A DNA stretch of 64,000 bases from Pseudomonas fluorescens Q2-87 (GCF_000281895.1 NZ_CM001558.1:3538556-3602555), one strand, 5' to 3'. Positions 15,992-25,789 are shown, counted from the stretch's first letter. Notes: a model not told the origin generated them from the letters alone. A program made the numbers and translations.

Positions 15992-17527
15992 ATGACCACT
16001 ACTTCCACCACAGCGCCTGTCGCCCAACCTACCTGGTACGGGCAGATCCGCGATATGTTCACCTCAGTAGACAGGGCGCACATGGCCACGCAAGGCCTTG
16101 ACCTGGCCAGCTACTACACGGTGATGAAGCACGCCGGCGATATCTACCAACAGGTGGCGGGGGGCAATATGCCGCCGAACCGACCCTGGCCCGCTGACTG
16201 GGTGGGTACCTTTCTGAACTGGATGAACAACGGCTATCCCAAAGGAGTCCCCGCTGCCAGCGCCAACGCAACGGACTTCGCGGCGCGGTCACTGTCCAGC
16301 GCAGACGCGTCCGCCGCCAGGGTCCGCAAGGACATCACCACGCTGTCCAGCGCCGAGCTCGGTCTGCTCAAACAGGCGTTTGCCGGCATTATGGCCATGG
16401 ACGCCGCCGACCCCAACAGCTACTTCACACAGGCCGGTTATCACTGGTTTCCGGTGCCCAATACCTATTGCATGCACCATGTCCCGGGCTATAACCCTTG
16501 GCACCGCGCCTATCTGGTCAGCTTCGAGAACGCGCTGAGATCGGTCCCCGGCTGTGCGAACGTGACCCTGCCCTACTGGGATATCACCACGCCCTTCCCC
16601 GACGTGCTTAAAAGCCCGCCCTTCGATCAATACACACTGCAGCAAGCCGCCAGTTCCGATTATCCCGAAGGCTACGTCACCACACGTTTTGACTACGACA
16701 CGATTGGCCAGAAGCTGCTGACCTACGGGGTGACCGATGATGTGAACCGAGCCATGAGCAAAACCGACTGGGAAGACTTCCACGGCTATTGGTCCGGTGC
16801 CGCTCACAACACCATCATTGCCGCCCACGACAGCGGCCACAACTCCATCGGGCCAACCATGCAGAACCAGGAAGTGGCGGCGTTCGACCCGGTGTTCTGG
16901 TTCTTCCATTGCAACTGGGACAGGCTGTTCTGGGAATGGCAGAAAAAGATGCTGGCCACCGATCTGCATGGGCTGCTCACCACCATCAACGAAGTCACCG
17001 ATCCGGTCAGTTATCAGATTTTCAATGATGCGGCGCTGCAAACCCTGAACCCTTTCACCAGTTCCCCACCAGAACTGAACACGGTTGCGATCATCGACTC
17101 GGTCAGTCAACTCGGCATCGACTATGCACCCGCAGCGACAAGCTCGGACGTCGATTTCATGCCGAAGACCCAGCGTACGCTCGCCGCATCCAAACGCTTC
17201 ACCGTTGAAGCCGATCGAGTCAATGTGCGAGTCAGCGGTATCAATCGCCTGAAGATCCCCGGCAGCTTTTCGGTGCACTTGCAGAAGGACGCGAAGACCA
17301 TCGCCTCCAGAGCATTGTTTCAACCGGTGGAGACGCAAAGCTGCGCCAATTGCGTGGCCAACGCCATGACCCAATTCGATTTCGAATTACCCATGGCGGC
17401 CGTGTTGGGCGGCAAGCTGAGCGTCTGGGTGGAGCCGGTGAACAAGGACTTCGTCGGCGATCGATTCCCGCAGAAGCTGATGGGCGACCCCGTTATCGAT
17501 GTGCATCTGTTGCTGCAGACTCAGTAG
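15992..17527 (+). CDS. Tyrosinase / polyphenol oxidase
   Basis: A 511-residue type 3 copper enzyme. CuA site: His151, His162 or His163, and His171 (YCMHHVPGYNPWHRAYL, with Cys160 that may form a Cys-His link). CuB site: His279, His283 (AAHDSGHNS) and His306 (DPVFWFFHCNWDRLFW). A C-terminal beta domain of about 170 residues follows, containing a CANC pair at about 448-451, similar to the shielding domain of polyphenol oxidases. No signal peptide is seen, so the enzyme is probably cytoplasmic, unlike the oxidase upstream. It would oxidise mono- or diphenols to quinones, which can polymerise to melanin. Confidence 0.9.
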   Translation: MTTTSTTAPVAQPTWYGQIRDMFTSVDRAHMATQGLDLASYYTVMKHAGDIYQQVAGGNMPPNRPWPADWVGTFLNWMNNGYPKGVPAASANATDFAARSLSSADASAARVRKDITTLSSAELGLLKQAFAGIMAMDAADPNSYFTQAGYHWFPVPNTYCMHHVPGYNPWHRAYLVSFENALRSVPGCANVTLPYWDITTPFPDVLKSPPFDQYTLQQAASSDYPEGYVTTRFDYDTIGQKLLTYGVTDDVNRAMSKTDWEDFHGYWSGAAHNTIIAAHDSGHNSIGPTMQNQEVAAFDPVFWFFHCNWDRLFWEWQKKMLATDLHGLLTTINEVTDPVSYQIFNDAALQTLNPFTSSPPELNTVAIIDSVSQLGIDYAPAATSSDVDFMPKTQRTLAASKRFTVEADRVNVRVSGINRLKIPGSFSVHLQKDAKTIASRALFQPVETQSCANCVANAMTQFDFELPMAAVLGGKLSVWVEPVNKDFVGDRFPQKLMGDPVIDVHLLLQTQ

Positions 17528-17620
17528 CAACCTGGACCGACGGTGCCGGACTTCAGGCGTTGAAGTCCGGCTTCAGTCGCTGGTGAACGCCAGATAGACA
17601 TCAGTGTCGAGAACGACCTT

Positions 17621-18325
17621 ATGCGGCCAGGCTCTGTTCTACGCCAATTTACCTGTGACCCCTGGCCGGTGCTTTTGGCAATGGCGGGACTCGGCTTGGC
17701 CTTGTCCGTCTACAACGACATCAACACCAACGGACCTGCGTTTTGCGTCACTGCGAATGGGCTGTCGATTTTTACGAGTTGGCCTGCCGCCCTGCAAGCG
17801 GAGCTGGCACTCAACCCACCCCAGCGAATCCTGGCCGGTTGGGCCTTGATGCTCCTGGCCATGATGCCGCCCCTCCTGGCGACGCCACTCACGCACGTCT
17901 GGCGCTCCAGCCTGCCAAACAGGCGAATACAAGCGTCAGTCGGGTTCCTGCTCGGTTACGCTGCCATGTGGATGGCCGCCGGACCGCTCCTGATCGCCCT
18001 GGCGCTGTTGCTACAGATGGCTGCCGCAGAAAATACCCTGGCCGTGGCGCTGCTGGTTGCAATGCTGTGGAGCGCGAGCCCGTGGCACCGCGCAGCCCTC
18101 GACCGTGGCCACCGAATGGGGCAGCTAAGCCTGTTCGGCTGGGCTGCCGACAGGGATTGCCTGATCCGTGGCCTGGCGCACGGCCTCTTTTGTATCGTTT
18201 CGTGCTGGGCCTGGATGCTCGTGCCGCTTGTCAGCGGGTCCTGGCACATTCCGATGATGTTGTTGGCGGGCGCGATCCTGCTGGCTGAACGGCTCATCCC
18301 TGCCAAAGCGCCGCGCTGGAGCTGA
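17621..18325 (+). CDS. DUF2182 integral membrane protein
   Basis: A 234-residue protein with about six membrane segments. The DUF2182 features are visible: GWALMLLAMMPPLLATP in the second segment, GYAAMWMAAGPL, and SPWHRAALDRGH in the loop after the fourth, plus a Cys/Trp-rich segment (CIVSCWAWMLVPL). The family is described as predicted metal-binding membrane proteins and is not functionally characterised. It is 93 bp after the tyrosinase in the same direction; a role in copper handling for the two oxidases is an inference from context. Confidence 0.8.
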   Translation: MRPGSVLRQFTCDPWPVLLAMAGLGLALSVYNDINTNGPAFCVTANGLSIFTSWPAALQAELALNPPQRILAGWALMLLAMMPPLLATPLTHVWRSSLPNRRIQASVGFLLGYAAMWMAAGPLLIALALLLQMAAAENTLAVALLVAMLWSASPWHRAALDRGHRMGQLSLFGWAADRDCLIRGLAHGLFCIVSCWAWMLVPLVSGSWHIPMMLLAGAILLAERLIPAKAPRWS

Positions 18326-18391
18326 GCGTTTAAAACAAGGCTTCACGCATGCAATCCGTCTGGACCTTCCCTTCACTGCGGGGTTACTGAC

Positions 18392-20356
18392 TCAACCAGG
18401 AGGACGCGCGATGTTCGCGTATTGCTCCAACAGCCGAGCCAAGTCTTGATAAGAGATCGATAAATGATGAGCCCCTAACCTGCTCATCGACTTAGAGGTG
18501 CGCCGTGCCTGGGCGGCGCTGATCGCTGGGGCATGGGCGTACCGAGCAATCCGCCGGGCTCCGGTTTGCGCGCATCGAGCAATCGGAGATTCAGGATCAA
18601 TACAGCTGGCTTTACGCTGTAGCCGGTTCAATTGCTTACTCAGCTGCAGCGACAAGTAGCCTGCGTGGTAAGCATCCGGGTGATTGGCGCCAAGCAAACC
18701 CTTCAACGCAACTAGCCGGTGTTGTTGTTTCGCTTGCCATTTGGGGTGATCGATATTGCTTGCGTGGCGAAGTAGCCGGAGTGTGTTCTTGTGCAATGAA
18801 AGTTTCAGAGCCTGAATATGTTTCGCTCGATCTTTCGGCAATATCTGGAACGCCAACAGGCAGATAAGCATCGCAACGATCCAAGCCAGCGCCTGGTTCG
18901 CGAAATCGACGAAATCGTATAAGGCGGTACCGCCAGTGCTCACCAATGTATTGAACCCGATCAGGTAGGCAATACCTTGCAGGGCGTGGCGAGGTTGGCT
19001 CGTTGCATGGATCCCGAATGACCAGAACGTAGCCAGCAGCAGGAATAACAGAGGGAAACCGTTGATCTGGGGCATCAGCAGGAATTTGCACAGCGCTGCC
19101 GCCAGAATGGCGTAGAGCGTTCCCCGTATGAAGCTGGCAATGCCTTGGGCAGGCGCGGGAGCCATCGCGACCAATGTGCAGCACGGGCCCATGACCGCCA
19201 ACAGCGCCGGCCCTTGATCCCAACCACTGAGATACCAGACCGCACCAGCCGCCAAAGTGGCAAGCAGCGCCCGGAAGCCGTTGCGCGCCGCATCGCCGAA
19301 ATTGCGGTGATACCCCACGGCGCGCACCTGCTCCCGGCGAGCGTGGTCGAGACTGGAGAAGTTCAGCAAGGCCTCGCCCAGGTCCTTCAGTTGTTCGTCC
19401 AACCGTTCGCTGGGCAACCGCGAGCACGGGTTCGAGTCAGCGAGATCGTCCACCAGGCTATGGAGTTGCCCGATCGTATCGGCAGCGGCAAGGAAGTCGC
19501 AGCGGGCGTCGACCATCCGTTCACTCAGTTGCCGCAACGCCGTGCTTATTTGAGCGAGTAACGTGGGGTCTATTCCAGGGTCTGGGTCGTCGCCATGCAC
19601 ATCGAGCACAGCGGACTGCAAATGTGCCAGGCCTGCCTGAATCGCCAGTTGCCGGGAGCGAATCAGTGACGACTCCCCCCGGGCGAGTCCCAGTTGGTCG
19701 TCCACCTTGCCGATATCCATAGCGAGCTGATGACGCAGCGTCGCCAGCGCCACGGGCTGCTCGCCAGACAGTCTCGCGGCGAGCAGCCGAGCACTGCGGC
19801 CCCAGACGTCCGCCAGCGAGCTTCGAACCTTCTGCTCCATGGTCTTGGCACTGAACAGCGTGACCACCAGGCTCAAGCTAAGGACCCCGAGCGCCACCGC
19901 CGTGCCTCGGGTGATGATGTGGTCGAACCCTTGTTCGGGCGCGACGATGGCAGGACCCAACGCCAGGCACACCGTATAGCCCGCCACCACTGCCGCCGTG
20001 GCTTGGTAATGGCGCAGGACGCTCATCGCGCCTACGCACAGGCCCAGCCACATACCGATGCCCACTATGAACAACACCATCTGCTGAGCGAACAACCCTG
20101 TCAGCACGAAGGCCGCAACCATGCCGACCAAGGTACCGAGCATGCGGTAGAAGCCCTTGCCCAGAACCGCCCCTTGGATCGGCTGAACCAGCAGCAGCAC
20201 GGTGGATGCCCCCGAAAACGGCGATTCCAGATGCAATTGGAAGCCGAGCCACAGCGCCAGGCCCGCCGCCAGGATACTGCGCAGTACGTAGGAGAGAGTG
20301 GCGGGCGTCCAGGGCCAGGGGATCGCCGCGAAAAAGCGTGTCGCCAGAGGAGTCAT
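18392..20356 (-). CDS. FUSC-family aromatic compound exporter subunit
   Basis: A 654-residue inner-membrane protein of the FusC/AaeB type. Two blocks of about six membrane segments (roughly residues 20-170 and 360-500) alternate with large cytoplasmic regions. The start (ATG at 20356) overlaps the stop of the HlyD gene by one base (TGATG), so the two are translationally linked. With the HlyD and DUF1656 proteins upstream it forms the AaeXAB-like set that exports aromatic carboxylic acids or fusaric acid-like compounds. The C-terminal ~100 residues are basic and poorly conserved. Confidence 0.88.
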   Translation of the reverse strand: MTPLATRFFAAIPWPWTPATLSYVLRSILAAGLALWLGFQLHLESPFSGASTVLLLVQPIQGAVLGKGFYRMLGTLVGMVAAFVLTGLFAQQMVLFIVGIGMWLGLCVGAMSVLRHYQATAAVVAGYTVCLALGPAIVAPEQGFDHIITRGTAVALGVLSLSLVVTLFSAKTMEQKVRSSLADVWGRSARLLAARLSGEQPVALATLRHQLAMDIGKVDDQLGLARGESSLIRSRQLAIQAGLAHLQSAVLDVHGDDPDPGIDPTLLAQISTALRQLSERMVDARCDFLAAADTIGQLHSLVDDLADSNPCSRLPSERLDEQLKDLGEALLNFSSLDHARREQVRAVGYHRNFGDAARNGFRALLATLAAGAVWYLSGWDQGPALLAVMGPCCTLVAMAPAPAQGIASFIRGTLYAILAAALCKFLLMPQINGFPLLFLLLATFWSFGIHATSQPRHALQGIAYLIGFNTLVSTGGTALYDFVDFANQALAWIVAMLICLLAFQILPKDRAKHIQALKLSLHKNTLRLLRHASNIDHPKWQAKQQHRLVALKGLLGANHPDAYHAGYLSLQLSKQLNRLQRKASCIDPESPIARCAQTGARRIARYAHAPAISAAQARRTSKSMSRLGAHHLSISYQDLARLLEQYANIARPPG

Positions 20357-21264
20357 CACATGAACGCCTGTAGCCATTGGGTGAGTCGCCAGCGCGGGGC
20401 GGCGTTCGACTGCGTCACTTCGACACTGGCGGTCATGCCCGCCGCCAACTCCACCCCGTCCGGTACCCTGTCCAACTCGATGCGCACGGGTACACGCTGT
20501 GCCAACCGAATCCAACTGAAGGTCGGGCTCACCCGGGGCAAACCGTTGTCGTCGCGCAATTCATTGGCATCGGCAATCCCCCTGCCCATGCTTGCGACAT
20601 GTCCCTCCAGTAGCGGGGCAAACCCCATCAGCTTGATCGACACTGGCGCGCCGATGCGCACACTCGGCAGCTTGGTCTCCTCGAAATAGCCCGTGATCCA
20701 GAAGCTATGAGCATCGACCACGAATAGATTGGTATTGCCAGCCTGCGCGTAGTCACCCACTTGCAGGCGTAGTTGAGTGACGTAGCCGTCCACCGGCGAA
20801 CGAATAGCCGTGCGGTCCAAGTCGAGTTGGGCGTGGGCTAATTGGCTTCCTGCCGCATCCAGGCGCGCTTGGGCCACCGCCAAGTCTCGCGCTGCGTTGT
20901 CGATCTCTTCCCGGGCGATGGCGCCAGCCAACTGGGCTCGTCGCTTGAATTGGGCACTGCGCTGCTCGAACACACTGCGCGCCTCTGCAAACGCCGCCGC
21001 ACGCTGCTGCTGCGTCAGTCGATAAGCTCGCGCATCGATGCGATACAGCAAGTCGCCCTTAGCCACCCATTGGTTGTCGCCGGCCAATAACTGATCGATC
21101 TGGCCGGAAACCTCCGGTGCAATACGGATGACTTGGGCGCTCACCCGGCCGTCCCGCGTCCAGGGCGCCAGGACATACGCACGCCAGAGTTGCAGGCAGA
21201 ACACCAACGCCAGCAAGCCAAGTCCCAGGGTAAAGGTAAGTTTGAGGATTTTGACGACAGACAT
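20356..21264 (-). CDS. HlyD/AaeA-type periplasmic adaptor
   Basis: A 302-residue membrane fusion protein with one N-terminal membrane anchor, a biotinyl-lipoyl-like half motif (VIRIAPEVSGQIDQLLAGDNQWVAKGD, quoted in part by family), a helical hairpin with many Gln/Ala (about 80-145) and a second half (RSPVDGYVTQLRLQVGDYAQAG). It bridges the FUSC protein to an outer-membrane channel. ATG at 21264 with GAGG 6 bases upstream is preferred over the GTG at 21276 that abuts the DUF1656 stop. Confidence 0.88.
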   Translation of the reverse strand: MSVVKILKLTFTLGLGLLALVFCLQLWRAYVLAPWTRDGRVSAQVIRIAPEVSGQIDQLLAGDNQWVAKGDLLYRIDARAYRLTQQQRAAAFAEARSVFEQRSAQFKRRAQLAGAIAREEIDNAARDLAVAQARLDAAGSQLAHAQLDLDRTAIRSPVDGYVTQLRLQVGDYAQAGNTNLFVVDAHSFWITGYFEETKLPSVRIGAPVSIKLMGFAPLLEGHVASMGRGIADANELRDDNGLPRVSPTFSWIRLAQRVPVRIELDRVPDGVELAAGMTASVEVTQSNAAPRWRLTQWLQAFM

Positions 21265-21276
21265 GGCCAGCCTCAC

Positions 21277-21465
21277 TTAGCAATGGACGACCATCGTCGA
21301 CACGACGATAAGCGAGACAAAAAAACGCGCCAACGCCGGGTGCCACACCCCGTCCAGCCAGCGGCGGGTCAGGCGCTCGATTAGCCTGTAGGCCGCAACC
21401 GATGCGCCCAGGTAGATCAACAAGGGGGGAAAGTAGAGGTTGGCAATGGAGATTTCGCTAAGCAT
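21277..21465 (-). CDS. DUF1656 (AaeX-like) small membrane protein
   Basis: A 62-residue protein with two membrane segments, starting MLSEISIANLYFPPLLIYLG, the usual opening of the DUF1656 family. These proteins accompany FUSC/HlyD efflux sets. ATG at 21465 is chosen; an in-frame GTG lies at 21474. It is the first gene of the efflux operon and faces the AraC gene across 144 bp. Confidence 0.8.
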   Translation of the reverse strand: MLSEISIANLYFPPLLIYLGASVAAYRLIERLTRRWLDGVWHPALARFFVSLIVVSTMVVHC

Positions 21466-21609
21466 GGCAAGCACCGGGATTCGGAGAGTTCTGGCATCCG
21501 CCGCTTACGGGAAGGGGCTTGTTGATGATGCTAAGCAACTATCAATGCTGCCGATATTGAGTACACTGCCAAAATATAATCAAATTCAGACAAACGCCGA
21601 CGACATTCC

Positions 21610-22407
21610 ATGGCCGAAATCCACCGTTTCCACGTCGATCAATTCGAGTACGACAACCTGCCGCAACCTGCCGTAGCGCTGATGCTGGAAACCCAGCGCA
21701 ACGACAGTGAGTCCGCCGAACACAAACACCGCAAAGGGCAACTGGTCGTGGCTTGTTGCGGAGGCATTGTCTGTACGGTGGAAGATGGCGTCTGGATGGT
21801 GCCGTCAGGGTTCGGCGTCTGGATTCCGGGGGGCGTCGCCCATAGCAACCGCGTCACTGCCAACGGGCAAGTCTGTTTCTTGTTCGTGGAGCCCGGCGCC
21901 GCGTCGCTGCCGGATCGCTGCTGTACCCTGGCCCTATCGCTACTGATCCTGGCACTCATCCTTCACCTGAGTGACCAAGCCCAGGATTACCCAGCCAATT
22001 CGCGCACTGCACGGCTGGCCAACGTGCTGCTCGAAGAACTTGAACTCGCGCCCACGGAACAGCTTTACCTGCCGTTGCCTGCCTCGAACCAGCTTCGCAC
22101 CATCGCCCGGGCGCTGGCGCAAGAGCCCTCCAACCGCGCCACCATGGCAAGTTGGGCACGGCAGGTGGCCATGAGCGAACGCTCGCTGGCCCGCCTGATA
22201 AAAAGCGAAACCGGGCTTACCTTCGGTCAATGGCGCAAGCAATGGCAGATCATCGTCGCGTTGCAAAGCCTGGCCGAGGGGCACTCGGTGCAGAGGACGG
22301 CAGAGGCGCTCGGCTACGAGTCAGTCAGCTCGTTCATCACCATGTTTCGCAAGACTTTGGGCAACTCACCAGCACGCTATTTGCGCAATACCGCGTTAAG
22401 GCAATGA
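21610..22407 (+). CDS. AraC-family regulator of the efflux operon
   Basis: A 265-residue regulator with an N-terminal cupin-like domain (HKHRKGQLVVACCGGIVCTVEDG, quoted in part; VPSGFGVWIPGGVAHSN) and a C-terminal AraC double HTH from about 160 (MASWARQVAMSERSLARLIKSE; VQRTAEALGYESVSSFITMFRKTLG, both partial). It is divergent from the DUF1656-HlyD-FUSC operon, so it most likely controls it in response to an aromatic effector. Confidence 0.88.
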   Translation: MAEIHRFHVDQFEYDNLPQPAVALMLETQRNDSESAEHKHRKGQLVVACCGGIVCTVEDGVWMVPSGFGVWIPGGVAHSNRVTANGQVCFLFVEPGAASLPDRCCTLALSLLILALILHLSDQAQDYPANSRTARLANVLLEELELAPTEQLYLPLPASNQLRTIARALAQEPSNRATMASWARQVAMSERSLARLIKSETGLTFGQWRKQWQIIVALQSLAEGHSVQRTAEALGYESVSSFITMFRKTLGNSPARYLRNTALRQ

Positions 22408-22526
22408 GCTGATGACAATGGTCAACGTCGCTATCGGGCCATGAGGCTTTGGGGAATTCATGGGCCTTGCGGTGAATAGCCACTCGTTTCCAGCCACATT
22501 TGAATGACGACAGGTTCTAGCGCCCC

Positions 22527-23543
22527 TCATTGCACGGGTTCACTGCTTCGGCGTGTCTGTCTACTGGCCCCTGGTGGTTGGCCATTGATGCGCTTGAATG
22601 CGCGGCTGAACGCCGCTTGTGACGTATAGCCCAAGCGTTGTGCGACGGCATCGATCGACAGGTTGTCCTGCGTCAGCCACTGGCTGGCGATCCGCATCCG
22701 CAACTCGGTGGCGTATCGCAATGGAGGCACGCCAATGGTGGCTTGAAAACGCTGCGCGAACACCGAGCGGGATACGTGGGATTCGGCTGCCAGCTCGGCC
22801 ACCGTCCACTCGCGCCCGGGTTGGCGATGCAGGGCGAGGATAGAGCGTGCCAGCCGGGGGTCTCGCAGCGCCGCCATGAGACCTTGCGCGCTTTCGGAGC
22901 CACACTCGACCCAACCCCGTACGAACAAGGATGCAGCGACCTCCGCAAGCCGAGCCATGATCCCGGCATACCCGATGCGTCCTGCGCAGATCTCACGCTT
23001 GATTGAATCAAGTATCGATCCCAATCCTGGATAACTTTGTCCGCCGGTGTCTGCCACCATGACATCGGGCATCAACTTGCCCAACGCCCGCATGCCGCCA
23101 AGATCGAACTCCATGCAGCCATAGAACAGGATCGCACTGGGCGTGGAAAGTGTGCTCGGACAGGTGTTCACACCACTGACGGCCTCGCCTAAAGGGGCCG
23201 CATCAAGCTGGTCGATATGCTGGACCGTGGCATCCAGCGCTGATAGCAATTGGTGCCCATGACCTTGCGGCACCAATACCGCGTCACCTGCCGATAGGTG
23301 ATGGATCGCGCCCTCTCCGGTACGCAGGATGGCCGTACCCACCGCCAGATAATGAAAGTAGGCATGCGCTGATTTGTGTTCAAAACCCAAGCCAAAGCTC
23401 GGACCCGTTTGCACACGGCGGTACTGAACGCCACGCAGCCGCATACCCGCCAGCAGTTCGCTAATCAGCTCAGACGACAGCGCAAATTGTCCAGCTTCAG
23501 TCATATTAGGCGTTTCGATCAAAACACTAGGACTTTGCATCAT
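22527..23543 (-). CDS. AraC-family regulator
   Basis: A 338-residue regulator with an N-terminal cupin-type effector domain (about 20-200; GEGAIHHLSAGDAVLVPQGHGH) and a C-terminal AraC HTH pair (WTVAELAAESHVSRSVFAQRF; LSIDAVAQRLGYTSQAAFSRAFKR, partial). It is divergent from the MFS exporter with 61 bp between starts, and is its likely regulator. MMQSP offers two adjacent starts; the first ATG is given. Confidence 0.88.
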   Translation of the reverse strand: MMQSPSVLIETPNMTEAGQFALSSELISELLAGMRLRGVQYRRVQTGPSFGLGFEHKSAHAYFHYLAVGTAILRTGEGAIHHLSAGDAVLVPQGHGHQLLSALDATVQHIDQLDAAPLGEAVSGVNTCPSTLSTPSAILFYGCMEFDLGGMRALGKLMPDVMVADTGGQSYPGLGSILDSIKREICAGRIGYAGIMARLAEVAASLFVRGWVECGSESAQGLMAALRDPRLARSILALHRQPGREWTVAELAAESHVSRSVFAQRFQATIGVPPLRYATELRMRIASQWLTQDNLSIDAVAQRLGYTSQAAFSRAFKRINGQPPGASRQTRRSSEPVQ

Positions 23544-23604
23544 AGATCATCCTGAATCTCAACTCTAGACTGCGGGTCACGATCACTTCCCAAGGATTCT
23601 TGAG

Positions 23605-24849
23605 ATGAGTAGCAATGTGCTTGATGCTGCACCTGACAGCGTTGCCGGGGTAGAGCCGGCATCCCCGGCTTGGACAGCGGTTTTCTCTTTGGCAATGGGT
23701 GTCTTTGGGCTACTGACGGCTGAGTACCTTCCGGCGAGTTTGCTAACACCGATGGCCTCGGACTTGGGTGTGTCCGAAGCGATGGCCGGCCAGGCCGTGA
23801 CCGTCACCGCCGTGGTTGCATTGTTTGCCGGACTCTTGGTGCCAGGTCTTACCCGCAAGCTTGACCGCCGCACCGTCTTGCTAGGTTTCTCCGCGCTCAT
23901 GATTGCATCCAACCTGCTGGTTGCCCTGTCATCGAGTCTGACGGTCCTGTTGTTGATGCGGGTGCTGCTTGGCATTGCTTTGGGTGGGTTCTGGAGCATG
24001 GCGGCTGCCGTGGCCATGCGGCTGGTACCGGCCAAATTTGTGCCGCGCGCGCTGTCCATTATCTTTAGCGGTATCGCCGTGGGAACCGTGGTCTCCGTTC
24101 CGCTGGGCAGCTACTTGGGCGGTCTCTTCGGCTGGCGCAGTGCCTTTTATGCGGCAGCCGCGGTGGGCGTGCTGACGCTGCTCTTCCAATGGTTCACCCT
24201 ACCCCGCATGACGCCTCGGAAAATGGCACGCACAGCCTCCGTGCTGGAACTGCTCCGCCGGCCTGGCATTGCCATCGGCATGTTCGGATGCGTGCTCGCG
24301 CACACAGGTCAATACGCACTGTTCACCTACATCCGTCCCGCACTTGAAAGCGTCGTGCGCATCGACACCGATGGCCTGGCTTTAATGCTATTGGGCTTTG
24401 GCGTCGCCAATTTCGTCGGCACACTCGTGGCGGGTTGGCTGATGGAGCGTAGCTTGCGCCTGACATTGATCCTTATGCCTGCCTTGGTAGCCGTGGCGGC
24501 GTTTGCGATGATCTCGCTTCCGCTCCAGACGCCGGGACTGGCACTAGCAGTCGCCCTCTGGGGCCTGGCTTTCGGCGGAGTGCCGGTTGCCTGGTCAAAT
24601 TGGGTGGCACGCGCGGTTCCGGATCAAGCCGAAACCGCGGGCGGTATGGTCGTCGCCGCGGTGCAGTCGTCTATCGCCATGGGGGCTGCACTCGGTGGGT
24701 TGGTCTTCGGCTTTGGCGGTGTAATGGGCGTCTTCATCGTCGCAGGCGCAGTGATGCTGCTGGCGGCTCTGATGATTGCTCTTTGTGTTCGGGTGGAATT
24801 GCCGAAGCATGATGATGTAGCCGGTCAGGATTTGGGATTCTTGACGTAA
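23605..24849 (+). CDS. MFS exporter (DHA1 type)
   Basis: A 414-residue major facilitator with 12 predicted membrane segments. The DHA1 motifs are visible: motif A between TM2 and TM3 (GLLVPGLTRKLDRRTVLL, quoted in part) and motif C-like Gly/Pro-rich TM5 (SGIAVGTVVSVPLGSYLGG). This subgroup includes arabinose- and purine nucleoside-exporters (NepI/AraJ-like). The natural substrate cannot be derived. An AraC regulator is divergently transcribed. Confidence 0.88.
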   Translation: MSSNVLDAAPDSVAGVEPASPAWTAVFSLAMGVFGLLTAEYLPASLLTPMASDLGVSEAMAGQAVTVTAVVALFAGLLVPGLTRKLDRRTVLLGFSALMIASNLLVALSSSLTVLLLMRVLLGIALGGFWSMAAAVAMRLVPAKFVPRALSIIFSGIAVGTVVSVPLGSYLGGLFGWRSAFYAAAAVGVLTLLFQWFTLPRMTPRKMARTASVLELLRRPGIAIGMFGCVLAHTGQYALFTYIRPALESVVRIDTDGLALMLLGFGVANFVGTLVAGWLMERSLRLTLILMPALVAVAAFAMISLPLQTPGLALAVALWGLAFGGVPVAWSNWVARAVPDQAETAGGMVVAAVQSSIAMGAALGGLVFGFGGVMGVFIVAGAVMLLAALMIALCVRVELPKHDDVAGQDLGFLT

Positions 24850-24852
24850 CGC

Positions 24853-24963
24853 ATGACGACGAAACAGGCGATCATCAACCTCCGCAACGCAATTGGCGCG
24901 ACGCTGGGCGCAGCGGTGATTTTGGCCTGGCGGTCCAGAGCGATTGCAGATGCGCTCGTGTGA
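24853..24963 (+). CDS. Very small ORF after the MFS gene
   Basis: A 36-codon frame, MTTKQAIINLRNAIGATLG followed by a short hydrophobic run and a basic end. It starts 3 bases after the MFS stop but lacks a clear ribosome-binding site. It may be a remnant of a longer gene or chance; I see no family. Confidence 0.2.
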   Translation: MTTKQAIINLRNAIGATLGAAVILAWRSRAIADALV

Positions 24964-25026
24964 TGGTCGTTACGGCTACGCGCCATAGCAGACCATCATG
25001 ATTGTTGTTTGGGGGCCTTCAGCCGG

Positions 25027-25686
25027 TCAGCTTACGGCGCCAAGGGCTCCAGCCATCCGCTTTTCCACTTCATCACGAGTCGCCTCCCAGGCGGGCACGG
25101 TCTCGAGCAGACGCTGCTGCCAAGCGACCAGATTCGGGAATTCTTCGAACGGCGCGCCAGTGCGTCGGTACTGCGAAAACGGTGCTGCAATATCAATGTC
25201 TGCCAGGGTCAACGCGTCACCGACCATGAATGTTCGGGCCGCCAGATGTGATTCCAGCACTTGTGCGGCGTTGCGAATACTGGTCATCGCCAACTGGACG
25301 ATCGCGTCGCTCTTTGGCTTGCCCATGAACGTCGCCCCCGCCCATTCATTGAAGAGAAGCGTGGAAAATATCCGCCATTGCTCACCCGACCAGAACATCC
25401 ATTGCAGGACCTCCCGCTTCTCTGCCTGAGTCCGTCCAAGCAGGTTGGAGTCTGTTTTCTCGGCAAGGTACAGGTTGATGGCTGACGCTTCCCATATGAC
25501 GGTATCACCGTCCTGGAGTACGGGTGTGAGCCCGTGCGGATTCAACGTCAGAAACTCAGGGGTATGGCTTTCACCCTTGAACAAGTCGACATGCATACGT
25601 TCGACATCGACGCCCATGATTGCTGCCGCAGCGGTGACGCGACGAAGGCTACCCGAGCCTGGATCGCCGTAGATTTTGATGGACAT
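25027..25686 (-). CDS. Glutathione S-transferase
   Basis: A 219-residue GST with an N-terminal thioredoxin fold (MSIKIYGDPGSGSLRRVTAAA; conserved LNPHGLTPVLQDGD with cis-Pro and WEASAINLYLAEK for glutathione binding) and a helical C-terminal domain (FMVGDALTLADIDIAAPF, with the N-capping box). Ser11/Ser13 are candidate catalytic residues, as in beta/theta-like classes without tyrosine. The ATG at 25686 has AGGAAAC upstream. It is divergent from a LysR gene with 103 bp between, which probably regulates it. Confidence 0.9.
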   Translation of the reverse strand: MSIKIYGDPGSGSLRRVTAAAAIMGVDVERMHVDLFKGESHTPEFLTLNPHGLTPVLQDGDTVIWEASAINLYLAEKTDSNLLGRTQAEKREVLQWMFWSGEQWRIFSTLLFNEWAGATFMGKPKSDAIVQLAMTSIRNAAQVLESHLAARTFMVGDALTLADIDIAAPFSQYRRTGAPFEEFPNLVAWQQRLLETVPAWEATRDEVEKRMAGALGAVS

Positions 25687-25789
25687 TGTTTCCTCACATA
25701 TCGGTTCTGGTAAGTGACGAGAACAGGCTAAATCTTTTCGCCAGATAAAATTATACTGTCGTTCGGCAGAACACTTATTTGGAATACAA

